From: Verrucomicrobiales bacterium
Lineage (GTDB): Bacteria > Verrucomicrobiota > Verrucomicrobiia > Verrucomicrobiales > DEV007
Length of the DNA stretch: 64,000 nucleotides
Direction of reading: 5' to 3'
Assembly: GCA_016795505.1 (NCBI GenBank)
Contig: JAEUHH010000063.1
Coordinates: 1-64,000 of the forward strand
Positions 36,574 to 44,419 of this stretch are shown piece after piece. How positions within the stretch are numbered: the stretch's first letter is position 1; every line of letters begins with the position of its first letter. The position numbers and the translations under genes were made by a program. The notes below the pieces were generated by a model. The model made no database searches, was not told the origin of the DNA, and was given only the letters and a program-made list of their open reading frames with translations.

Positions 36574-36616
36574 TCCCGGCAGGACGAGCCCTGGCAACGG
36601 ACCAGGCCAGATTGGC

Positions 36617-36883
36617 TTCCAGCAGATTCAGAGAGGCCAGCAGATTTTTTTGGATGGGGGTAAGAATGAAGGCAGCGAAGGAGTCCCACGGAATGCACGG
36701 AAAGGCACGGAAAAAGAGGCCGAAGGGAAAAGCCGATCAAACTCTCCCGGAAAGATGAATCTCAAGAACCCTTCAAAACCCGAACCTTCCGTGAAATTCC
36801 GTGCCTTCCGTGGGCCCACCTCCACCGTTCCAGCAGTAAACCTTACCCGAATCTGCTGGCCTCCCTGAATCTGCTGGAGATCC
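36617..36883. repeat. Double-hairpin TIR element, unit R4
   Basis: Second unit of the array. The linker before it (GGACGAGCCCTGGCAACGGA...) is nearly identical to those between R1-R2 and R4-R5, which shows that the tandem copies arose by unequal exchange or rolling duplication rather than separate insertions. Confidence 0.88.
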
Positions 36884-36925
36884 CCCGGCAGGACGAGCCC
36901 TGGCAACGAACCAGGCCAGGTTGGC

Positions 36926-37189
36926 TTCCAGCAGATTCAGGGAGGCCAGCAGATTTTTTTGGATGGATAAGCCTGAAGGCAGTGAAGGAGGCCCACGGAA
37001 TGCACGGAAGGCACGGAAAAAATGAGCCGATGGGGTAGCCGATGAAACTCTACCGGAGAGGCGAGCCTCAAAAAGCCCTTCAAAACCCGAACCTTCCGTG
37101 AAATTCCCTGCCTTCCGTGGGCCCACCTCCACCTTTCCGGCGGTAAACTGGACCGGAATCTGCTGGCCTCCCTGAATCTGCTGGAGATC
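36926..37189. repeat. Double-hairpin TIR element, unit R5
   Basis: Third unit of the array, with a shorter left inner arm (GGAATGCACGGAAGGCACGG). It ends next to GATCGG repeat copy D. Confidence 0.88.
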
Positions 37190-37206
37190 CCCTCAACCAC
37201 CCCAAT

Positions 37207-37275
37207 TTCCGATGCAACAGGGTTGCCTCGCCGAGGCAACCCTGTCTGATCGGAGAACCAACCGTGTCTCATCGC
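37207..37275. repeat. GATCGG repeat, copy D
   Basis: Reads CCGATGCAACAGGGTTGCCT, then the inverse CGAGGCAACCCTGTCTGATC, and ends ACCGTGTCTCATCG. The first two units form a near-perfect hairpin. It ends just before the stop codon of the minus-strand gene that follows. Confidence 0.7.
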
Positions 37276-37283
37276 ACCACCCA

Positions 37284-38429
37284 TCAGGTGCCCAATACCT
37301 TCGTCACCACGGGCGAGGCGGGGCCGGCACCGGCGACGTTGTTGGGCTCGATATAGACCGAGATCGTCTCGCCGGGGGTGAGGTTGCGCAGGGTGTAGGA
37401 CAGATCCCGCGCGTCGGCCACATTCACGTAGTCCGGGTCGATGCCTTCGCGCTTCATGAAAATGCGGAAATACTCCACTCGCGTCGCATAGGGCCATTCC
37501 AGCAGTTCGCGACCGGCACCGGCGGACGTCATCACCAGCGACGCCACGCCCTCGGGCGGCGTCGGATTGGCGGGAATGTTCAGGCCGAACGCCTCCCACC
37601 GCGGATCGTCATCCGCCAGCCGGTCGTCGATCTCGGCGATGGTGGCCGACACCTCGTCGTAGAGGGCATCGACATCCGCGTCGCGGACCTGCTTGCAGGC
37701 TGCCTGCTCGGTCTTGCGCGAGGCGATCAGGGCCTGGGCGGTCTCCATCTGGCCGCTCAGGGCGAGCGCCGCCGCGGCGGTGATCTCCAGCGGGGGCTGG
37801 TTCTTGCGCGGCATCGAGGTCTCATAGCCCGCATGGGAGGCCAGATAGGCGCGGGCCGCCAGCAGCAGCACCTGCCGGGCATCGTGCGAGCGCGGCACCG
37901 ACGTGGTGCCCTGGGGAAAGCCCGCCGCCACCCAGTCGGAGCTGGCCGCCTTGCCATGGATGCTCTGGAGCACCTTTTGGTAGCCGTAGAGCCATTCTTT
38001 CACCGCTCCGTCGCTGAGCAGGCTCAGCGCCTCCACGGCGTCGTCCGTGGCGGTCAGGCATTCGCGGTAGAGGCTTTGCGAGCCCTTGTTGGCCGGGGTG
38101 CCCGGCGGCTCGGCCGGGTCGCCGATCAGCTTTTTGAGGCGCAGATCCATCTGCGGTGCGAGGTGGTGGTGCAGGCCGACGGCGCCGCCGATGGCGGTCT
38201 GGCCCGCTTTGATTTTGGTCGCCAGGGCGACGAGGATGATCCGGTTGGTGGGTGTGGCGTTGCTGCTCATGATCGTGTGTTTTTTGGGTTTGTTGGATGG
38301 GGTCTCAGAGGGGTCGTCGGGGGGCGGTTGATAGCCGGGATCGCCGGGTTCGAGCACGTAGGATGGCGATCCCCAGTAGGCATTGGGGTCGTCCCATTTC
38401 GTTCCGTCGTCCCAGCGTAAGATTCTCAT
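37284..38429 (-). CDS. Hypothetical protein with C-terminal fibronectin type III-like domain
   Basis: The 381-residue frame from the ATG at 38429 begins MRILRWDDGTKWDDPNAYWG and a Pro-rich stretch. From the second in-frame ATG (38270, MSSNATPTNRI) it runs on as a helical region of about 240 residues and ends in a Fn3-like segment (RDLSYTLRNLTPGETISVYI and PASPVVTKV). It may be one gene or two fused ones: a short WDDPNAYWGSPSY protein followed by an Fn3 protein starting at 38270. No signal peptide is seen. The 42-bp repeat array lies directly upstream. Function is unknown. Confidence 0.6.
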   Translation of the reverse strand: MRILRWDDGTKWDDPNAYWGSPSYVLEPGDPGYQPPPDDPSETPSNKPKKHTIMSSNATPTNRIILVALATKIKAGQTAIGGAVGLHHHLAPQMDLRLKKLIGDPAEPPGTPANKGSQSLYRECLTATDDAVEALSLLSDGAVKEWLYGYQKVLQSIHGKAASSDWVAAGFPQGTTSVPRSHDARQVLLLAARAYLASHAGYETSMPRKNQPPLEITAAAALALSGQMETAQALIASRKTEQAACKQVRDADVDALYDEVSATIAEIDDRLADDDPRWEAFGLNIPANPTPPEGVASLVMTSAGAGRELLEWPYATRVEYFRIFMKREGIDPDYVNVADARDLSYTLRNLTPGETISVYIEPNNVAGAGPASPVVTKVLGT

Positions 38430-38471
38430 AAAGCGTGAGTTAAGCGGTTGGAAGCCAGCCTGGAACACCCG

Positions 38472-38748
38472 AATGCACGTCGTGCAGAGGGCCGACCAGA
38501 CCTCACTAACCCCTCGGTGCGGCGTGCAGAGGGGCGTTTGGATTCTGATCGGCCCTCTGCACGCCGTGCGGAGGGGCGTTTGGATTCTGATCGGCCCTCT
38601 GCATGCCATGCAGAGGGGCGTTTGGGTTTCGATCGGCCCTCTGCACGCCATGCAGAGGGGTGTTTGGATTCTGATCGGCCCTCTGCACGCCGTACCGAGG
38701 GGTTAGTGAGGTCTGGTCGCCCCAATGTACGGCGTGCAGAGGGGGCAA
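38472..38748. repeat. Array of 42-bp palindromic repeats within a larger inverted repeat
   Basis: Four copies of a 42-bp unit containing GATCGGCCCTCTGCACGCC, roughly 38534-38700. Each carries the hairpin CCCTCTGCA-(4 bp)-TGCAGAGGG or a near version. The array is flanked by long inverted arms: GACCAGACCTCACTAACCCC on the left and GGGGTTAGTGAGGTCTGGTC on the right. Thus the whole block can fold as one cruciform. The unit length is a multiple of three, which keeps spurious frames open on both strands. Confidence 0.9.
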
Positions 38749-39408
38749 AAAGGCGGTCCAGACCAGCCGTCCGCCGTCCGGAGGGAGGGGGAGACACCAT
38801 TGTCCCCAGCGACGCCCACCCGATGCGCCTGACAGGCGCCGGAAAGGAGAAAAAAGCCGGCCCGGCCCCGACGGACAGGGAAGCTACGGCAGCGATGGAG
38901 AGGGGAGAGGGCATCGCAGGCGCGATTGCAGAGGATTTTCGGGAAAAAGGCAAAACAAAAATGGAAAAGCTGAAATTTTTTTTTGGGGTACGCATCGGCA
39001 GTGGGTAAATCGGCCGCCAGCGGGCATCATCGACGGTCCCGCCGGGCTGTTTTGCCTGAGTGGCGGGCAGCCACCTGCGCCAGCCAGCCGACCTGAACCC
39101 GATGGGAAGTGATTGGCCAGTGTCCTTGGACTGGCCGTGGCGGCTGATGCTTTCCTGCGGGCGGTGAGCAGCGGTGGCCGTCCCGAGGGGCCGGCAGGTC
39201 CGGGCCGTGAAATGACCGAGGGAATGATTTCGCAAGAATCCGGTAGATCAACAACCGGATAGGCGCGCTCTGCGAGAAAAATCCTTGGCAGCCCAGTACT
39301 CTGCCGCTACTCTCGATCAGGATCGCTCGACGGATATCACGGCGGGTGATTATACGGACAAAGACTGTTGTGCGGAAGGGATAACACTTAAGCTGTAAGA
39401 AAATAAAT
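38749..39408. other. Gene-free stretch between repeat array and CSD-ATPase gene
   Basis: No frame here has coding character. The last 60 bp become AT-rich (CTGTAAGAAAATAAAT just before the ATG at 39409) and probably hold the promoter of the next gene, but I see no clean -35/-10 pair. Confidence 0.5.
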
Positions 39409-40974
39409 ATGCCCGCAGAAAGATTAATAGGAGAAGTCGTCTTCTTTACCGATTACAGGGGTTATGGATTTATTCGCTCTGGCAGGACCGAGTACTTTGT
39501 GCATACTTCCACAATCCATCAGCTTGGGAATGCTTCGCTCGATCCGGGAGCTCGGGTCGAATTTACCCCTAGAGAAGGTCGGAAGGGACCTATGGCAATC
39601 GACGTGCGCGTCCTTGCTTCCGCGGACATCGATCCTGCTGATTCGGAGCGATGGGTCTTCATGAAGACCAATCCGTTTACCCCCCAGGATCCAGTCGTTG
39701 ATCCCAGGCGATTCGCGGGGCGACGGGATCATTTTCATAACGCGGTTGATGCACTTTACAACTCTAAGAATATCTTGATCACTGGTCCGCGCGGCATGGG
39801 TAAGAGTTCGATCTGCTACCAATTGCTTTATCTTGCAAGTGGCGATAACACGCTGGCGGAAAAGCTTGGTATTGATCTTGGAGGTGAGAGCCTAAACAGG
39901 CTCACTGGTGATCACCGGTGCACTCCGGGTAATACCGTTGTTGATGTCTCCACATCATTATTGACAACGCTTCAAGCTAATCTTGGAGAACATATGCGTC
40001 TGAAGGGCCGCGAGACCGATTACAATGTTGATCTAAAGTATTTCAAGTTTGGGCAGAAAGAAAGCCTTGAGCCGCTATCGACAGGTGACTTAGCAACAAT
40101 GTTTGCAATCGATATTGATCGAGTTTTCAAAGCAATTGGAGGCGATGCGAGTGGCATTACTTTTCTTATTGATGAGGTTGATGTGCTTCTAGAAGATGTA
40201 GACCTTGCGCCATTCCTAAAGGCAACGATCGAGCGTTTGCGGCTAAACCACCATCTCTCCGTCTCCTTTATCATAGGCGGTGTTACCGGGAGTGCCACAA
40301 ACCTCCTCATACAGCACCCTTCGGCTGGGCGTCTTTTTGAAAATATAGCGATAGGACCGATGCAGAACGGCGAATTGAGTGAAATTATTGATTTGTGTCT
40401 TGAGGGTACTGGTGTCGAGATAACTGAACATGCCAAGAATAAGGTTGTAGGTTTGGCTAACAACTTCCCGCAGCCTGTTCACTTAATTGGGTATCACGCA
40501 TTCAGGCTCGATGCGGATGCTTTTATCGATGTTGATGACGTTGACAGAGCGAAGGGCTTTGTGGTTACGAACCTCAAGAAGCAAGAGTTTCAGGAACGTT
40601 TTGAACAGTTGATCCAAGGAGGCTCGCTTGATGTCACTCGAGTGCTTGCGCTGAGCAAGTATGAAACGGTTAATATGGGTTATTTCAAACGCCTCGTTCA
40701 GAAAATGTCCCTACACGCCATTTCGAGTGCCCTTGGTGAGCTCGAACGCCACGCAATCATTGAGCAACAAACGTCAGGAGTTTGGCGATTCACAGACCCA
40801 TTGTTTAAAGTGTATTTGCGCTGGGCTCTCGGGATCGACGATGTTGAGGCAGGACGGCAACGAGGGCGTCAAGGGTCGAGGAGGCGATCAGGTAGCAATC
40901 ATCGCCACTCGGACAGGCGTGATTTCGGTGTGGAAAAAAATCAGCCCAACAACCCAAGGCAGGGCAATCGCTGA
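39409..40974 (+). CDS. Cold-shock domain fused to an AAA+/STAND-type ATPase
   Basis: A 521-residue protein. Residues 5-70 are a cold-shock (OB-fold) domain with RNP1 RGYGFI (17-22) and RNP2 YFVHTS (29-34). Residues about 85-360 are a P-loop ATPase with Walker A GPRGMGKSS (126-134) and Walker B ITFLIDEVD (250-258), resembling Orc1-like or archaeal-type ATPases. A winged-helix-like end (SALGELERHAIIEQQTSG, then WRFTDPLFKVYLRW) and a basic tail (from residue 480) close the protein. CSDs bind RNA or single-stranded DNA, so a nucleic-acid sensor that switches an ATPase is a reasonable model. The gene is much AT-richer than its neighbours and lies between repeats, consistent with transfer. No partner gene is obvious. 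A defence role is inferred. Confidence 0.75.
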   Translation: MPAERLIGEVVFFTDYRGYGFIRSGRTEYFVHTSTIHQLGNASLDPGARVEFTPREGRKGPMAIDVRVLASADIDPADSERWVFMKTNPFTPQDPVVDPRRFAGRRDHFHNAVDALYNSKNILITGPRGMGKSSICYQLLYLASGDNTLAEKLGIDLGGESLNRLTGDHRCTPGNTVVDVSTSLLTTLQANLGEHMRLKGRETDYNVDLKYFKFGQKESLEPLSTGDLATMFAIDIDRVFKAIGGDASGITFLIDEVDVLLEDVDLAPFLKATIERLRLNHHLSVSFIIGGVTGSATNLLIQHPSAGRLFENIAIGPMQNGELSEIIDLCLEGTGVEITEHAKNKVVGLANNFPQPVHLIGYHAFRLDADAFIDVDDVDRAKGFVVTNLKKQEFQERFEQLIQGGSLDVTRVLALSKYETVNMGYFKRLVQKMSLHAISSALGELERHAIIEQQTSGVWRFTDPLFKVYLRWALGIDDVEAGRQRGRQGSRRRSGSNHRHSDRRDFGVEKNQPNNPRQGNR

Positions 40975-41228
40975 TGCGGCGGATCTCCTAAAATGTTACT
41001 CCGAAGTCGCCCATGATCGGATGATCTGGATGTTTTCTGCCGGGTCCAAAAGCCCCGGAAAGCGGATATGCTAAATACCCGCATCCCATCGCCACCCATC
41101 CCGCTCACACCGGAGCCAGCATCCATCCCGAGTCCACCACCTCACCGCAAGGCTGACGCCGACAGAAAACGTCCACTGTCCGGGTTCTCCGAGAGCGCCT
41201 CAGATCTACCGAAAGCAGCGACGCCCCC

Positions 41229-42296
41229 TCACGCCAAAAACGTTGCGCGGCGCATCCGCACGGCTTTGGCGAGGTCGTGGACCATGGCGACGGTGGTGTC
41301 CCAGCCGACGCAGGCGTCGGTGACGCTCTGGCCGTAGGTGAGGGCGGAGAGGTCGTCCATCTTCTGGGCGCCCTCGACGAGGTGGCTCTCGATCATGACG
41401 GCGGCGATGGCGGTCTCGCCGGCGGCGATCTGGGCGGCGATGTCGGCGGCGACGACGGGCTGGCGGCGGTAGTCCTTGCTGCTGTTCGCGTGGCTGCAAT
41501 CGATCATGAGATAGGGATCGAGGCCGGCGGCGATGAGTTTCTGCTTGGTGTCGCGCACGGTGTCGGCGTCGTAGTTGGGTCCGGTGGAGCCGCCGCGCAG
41601 GATGACGTGGCAGGTGTCGTTGCCGGTGGTCTCGACGATGGCGGTATCGCCGGACTTGGTGACGGACAGAAAATGGTGGGGCTGGCGGGCGGCCTGGATG
41701 GCGTCGAGGGCGATCTGGATATTCCCCCCGGTGCCGTTTTTGAACCCGACGGGCATGCTGAGGCCGGAGGCGAGCTCGCGATGGATCTGGCTCTCGGTGG
41801 TGCGGGCGCCGATGGCTCCCCAGGCGACGAGGTCGGCGTAGTACTGGGGGGTGATGGAATCGAGGAACTCATTGCCGGCGGGCACGCCGCGGGCGGCGAG
41901 GTCGAGGAGGAGCTGGCGGGCGACGTGGAGGCCTTTGTTGATGTTGTAGGAATTGTCGAGGCCGGGGTCGTTGATGAGGCCTTTCCACCCGACGGTGGTG
42001 CGGGGCTTCTCGAAATAGACCCGCATGATGAGGCAGATGTCGTCGCGCACGTCCTCGGCGAGGGCGCGGAGGCGGTCGGCGTAATCCAGTGCGGCGGCGG
42101 GATCGTGAATGGAGCAGGGTCCGACGACGGCGAGGAGGCGATTGTCGCGGCCTTTGAGGATGGCTTCGGCCTGGCGGCGGGCATCGCTGACAAGCTCGGC
42201 GGCCTCATCGGTGATGGGCAACTGGTCCATCAGGATGGTGGGCGCAATGAGCTGGTGAAGGCTGGCGATACGGAGGTCGTCGGTAGGGATTGACAT
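41229..42296 (-). CDS. 3-deoxy-7-phosphoheptulonate (DAHP) synthase, class I
   Basis: A 355-residue enzyme that condenses phosphoenolpyruvate and erythrose 4-phosphate, the first step to aromatic amino acids. It has LLAVVGPCSIHDP, MRVYFEKPRTTVGWKGLIND, GARTTESQIHRELASGLSMP and VMIDCSHANSSKD (written here as LMIDCSHAN), all standard for the AroF/G/H type. The organism's feedback ligand (Phe, Tyr or Trp) cannot be read from the sequence. Its first nine codons are duplicated at 44341-44367, beyond an inserted nuclease gene. Confidence 0.95.
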   Translation of the reverse strand: MSIPTDDLRIASLHQLIAPTILMDQLPITDEAAELVSDARRQAEAILKGRDNRLLAVVGPCSIHDPAAALDYADRLRALAEDVRDDICLIMRVYFEKPRTTVGWKGLINDPGLDNSYNINKGLHVARQLLLDLAARGVPAGNEFLDSITPQYYADLVAWGAIGARTTESQIHRELASGLSMPVGFKNGTGGNIQIALDAIQAARQPHHFLSVTKSGDTAIVETTGNDTCHVILRGGSTGPNYDADTVRDTKQKLIAAGLDPYLMIDCSHANSSKDYRRQPVVAADIAAQIAAGETAIAAVMIESHLVEGAQKMDDLSALTYGQSVTDACVGWDTTVAMVHDLAKAVRMRRATFLA

Positions 42297-42348
42297 GGGC
42301 GGGGAATAAGGCGTGCATTGGCCGGTGAATAAAGGGAAAAATCAGCCG
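42270..42348. repeat. 79-bp direct repeat, left copy (aroF start region)
   Basis: Identical over 79 bp to 44341-44419. It covers the first nine codons of the DAHP synthase gene, the 28 bp after its ATG on the outer side, and the first eight codons of what looks like the start of the LOG-family gene (GTGAATAAAGGGAAAAATCA). The copy is the true start of the DAHP synthase gene but a truncated start of the LOG gene. Confidence 0.95.
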
Positions 42349-42406
42349 GGCGGGAATTGGGACGCGGGCTGACGCATCAAAGGCGCTGAGCCGGACGGCA
42401 TGGGAT

Positions 42407-42481
42407 CTCCAGCAGATTCAGGGAGGCCAGCAGATGGTCAGTCGGAGAGATCGGCGGACCTCTCTGAATGGGCTGGAAGAT
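42407..42481. repeat. Shortened TIR element (75 bp)
   Basis: Starts with the left end of the double-hairpin family (CTCCAGCAGATTCAGGGAGG, then CCAGCAGAT) and ends with a worn version of the inverse (CCTCTCTGAATGGGCTGG). The inner stem is gone. It lies just inside the left edge of the segment carrying the DUF262 gene. Confidence 0.7.
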
Positions 42482-42589
42482 CAAGACCCTTCACCATTGC
42501 CCGCGGCTTTCATGGGGCAGGCTCTGGATCGGGACAGGGTGGAGGTCCCCGGTGGTCGGATACGATGCCGGGAGGTCAGGGGCAGGCGA

Positions 42590-44308
42590 TCAGGACAACT
42601 GATCGATGCGCCAGATGGAGGTGGCTTGCCGGGCCATCCATTTCTGCCGGTCAGCGATGCGGTCCGGTGTCCAATCGGCATTCTCCGCCGCGATCTTGCG
42701 GGTGATGCTGAAATGACTGGCCTCGTAGTCGGGCCTTTTCTCTGCAAAGGAGCGGTTGCCGAGCCGGTGGTTTGTCGACCGGGCGAGCAGGGTGAGATTG
42801 CCGAGCCGGAAGGCGAGGGCTTCGCATTCGGCGTCGCTGAAGGTCTCCCAACCGGTGTCGGGATGCTCGGGAAGGATGTGCTCCAGGTTGAAGGTGTCGC
42901 TCTCGAAGTCGAGGTCTCCGCTGCCGGTGAGTCTTTTCTCCAGTTCGCAGAGGAGGTAGCGGACGACGCGGCGATTCCGCGACTGGGAGGTGCGGATGGA
43001 CTTTTCGGCAAAGGCGGCGCGGAAGGCTTCGTCTCCGGGATAGACGGTGCGCATGGCTAGCAGGGCGCTGCCGACGTCGGCGATCTGTCCCTGGGATATT
43101 TTCTCCGCGACGGAATTGTAGACCCGCTCCTGCTCGCTGGTGGGTTGGGCGCCGATGACATTGTAGCGAAAGGAGATGACCATGCAGGCCCGGAGCAGGG
43201 TGTCGAAGTCGGAGTCGCTGAATTGGCGCAGGCCGGCCAGGATGAGGGGAAAGGGCTGGCGGACGCTGAACATCCGCAAGTCGCCGGCGAGTTCCTTCCG
43301 CGTTCGTGACCAGTGGGAGGTCTCGGGCTGGGTGAGGGCCATGTAGGTGTCCACGTCCTCCTCCATGGCCCGAATCAGGGCAAAGGCGGCCTCCCGGCTG
43401 GCGATGTGGCCGCGGATGACTTTGAACAATTCGGTCTGGCGGACAAAGGGGTGGCGGCTGTTCCAGTGGACCCGCAAGAAGTCGGGAAAGCTCTCGCTGC
43501 CGAGGCGACCCACGATGGATTCCCACCGATCTTCAAAGGCTTTCAGTTCGTGTTCGTCCTGGCGGTCCCGATGCAGGACGGAGAAGAGGTAGTTTTTCAG
43601 CAGGTCGGTGGCGGACAGGCGGACGCCGCGGGCGTTCAGGGTCTCAAAGACTTTGTAGGCATTGAGTTCGTCGGTCACGGTGATTACCGTGAAAAACAGG
43701 CGATCGCTCATGCGCTCGACGAAGAGGGCCAGGGTCTCGCCGGGATCGCCGCTGGCTTGCGCGAGATAGCGGCCGATGCGGTCGTCGAACCACTCGAAGG
43801 CCCGGCGCAGGGCGTGTTCCGAGGCGCGGAAACCCCGCTGGGGAAGCCGGGCGAGGGGAACGAGGTAGTTTTGAAAGTAGTCGTTGTTGTTCCGGTTCAG
43901 GGTCAGCTTCGACTTGGGAACGAAGGTCACGGGATCGAGGAAGCCGATGTAGCTGCGGCGGAAATCGTCGAGCCGGCGTTGGTTGCGCTCAGGATCGATG
44001 CCGGCAGCCACGAGGCGCTCCAATTGCTTGAGCACGGCGAGGACGATAAGGCTCAGGGTGGTCAGTCGCTGCTGCCCGTCGATCACGTCATAGGTTTTGT
44101 CATCCTCTGACTGCAGGACTAGGTAGCCCATGTAGTGGGCGGGTTCGGTGTCCTCGGAGATGGTGCCGAGCAGATCGAGCCACAGGTCATCCCATTCTTC
44201 CTCGGTCCAACTGTAGTCCCGTTGAAACGGGGGGATGCGGTAGGTGAGCCCGTTTCCCATCAATTTCCGGAACGTGTCGTTCTTGGTGTTGAAGTTCGAC
44301 GCTGACAT
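42590..44308 (-). CDS. GmrSD-like DUF262/DUF1524 protein (modification-dependent nuclease family)
   Basis: A 572-residue protein. The N-terminal DUF262 part has IPPFQRDYSW (25-34) and DVIDGQQRLTTL (74-85), the ParB/Srx-like motifs thought to bind nucleotide. The C-terminal DUF1524 part has FNLEHILPEHPD, the His-Asn/Asp type nuclease motif. In GmrSD and related type IV systems this pairing cuts DNA carrying modified (for example glucosylated) cytosines, so antiphage defence is likely. The start at 44308 (MSASNFNTKNDTFRKLMG) is chosen over the much longer open frame because the family begins there. The gene lies between two copies of a 79-bp repeat, which shows it was inserted between two divergent housekeeping genes. 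Confidence 0.85.
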   Translation of the reverse strand: MSASNFNTKNDTFRKLMGNGLTYRIPPFQRDYSWTEEEWDDLWLDLLGTISEDTEPAHYMGYLVLQSEDDKTYDVIDGQQRLTTLSLIVLAVLKQLERLVAAGIDPERNQRRLDDFRRSYIGFLDPVTFVPKSKLTLNRNNNDYFQNYLVPLARLPQRGFRASEHALRRAFEWFDDRIGRYLAQASGDPGETLALFVERMSDRLFFTVITVTDELNAYKVFETLNARGVRLSATDLLKNYLFSVLHRDRQDEHELKAFEDRWESIVGRLGSESFPDFLRVHWNSRHPFVRQTELFKVIRGHIASREAAFALIRAMEEDVDTYMALTQPETSHWSRTRKELAGDLRMFSVRQPFPLILAGLRQFSDSDFDTLLRACMVISFRYNVIGAQPTSEQERVYNSVAEKISQGQIADVGSALLAMRTVYPGDEAFRAAFAEKSIRTSQSRNRRVVRYLLCELEKRLTGSGDLDFESDTFNLEHILPEHPDTGWETFSDAECEALAFRLGNLTLLARSTNHRLGNRSFAEKRPDYEASHFSITRKIAAENADWTPDRIADRQKWMARQATSIWRIDQLS

Positions 44309-44340
44309 GCGGAAAGATGCGTGAGGGACCGACGCCGATG

Positions 44341-44419
44341 ACGGAGGTCGTCGGTAGGGATTGACATGGGCGGGGAATAAGGCGTGCATTGGCCGGTGAA
44401 TAAAGGGAAAAATCAGCCG
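44341..44419. repeat. 79-bp direct repeat, right copy
   Basis: Exact copy of 42270-42348. On the minus strand it leaves a stub of nine DAHP-synthase codons (44341-44367) just upstream of the DUF262 gene, so the nuclease gene may now be read from a copied aroF promoter. On the plus strand it supplies the first eight codons of the LOG-family gene. Confidence 0.95.

Noticed and set aside
38493-38738. CRISPR array
   Set aside because: Repeat units are contiguous with no unique spacers, and no cas gene is nearby.
38426-39235. A 269-residue minus-strand frame rich in Arg, Ser and Glu repeats
   Set aside because: Its repeats come from the 42-bp palindromic array, whose length is divisible by three; no domain or normal codon use outside it.
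40661-41074. A second plus-strand gene overlapping the end of the CSD-ATPase gene
   Set aside because: No domain, and the first half is a shadow of the ATPase. A frameshift at the ATPase 3' end that joins the two was considered, but the ATPase already has a full wHTH end.
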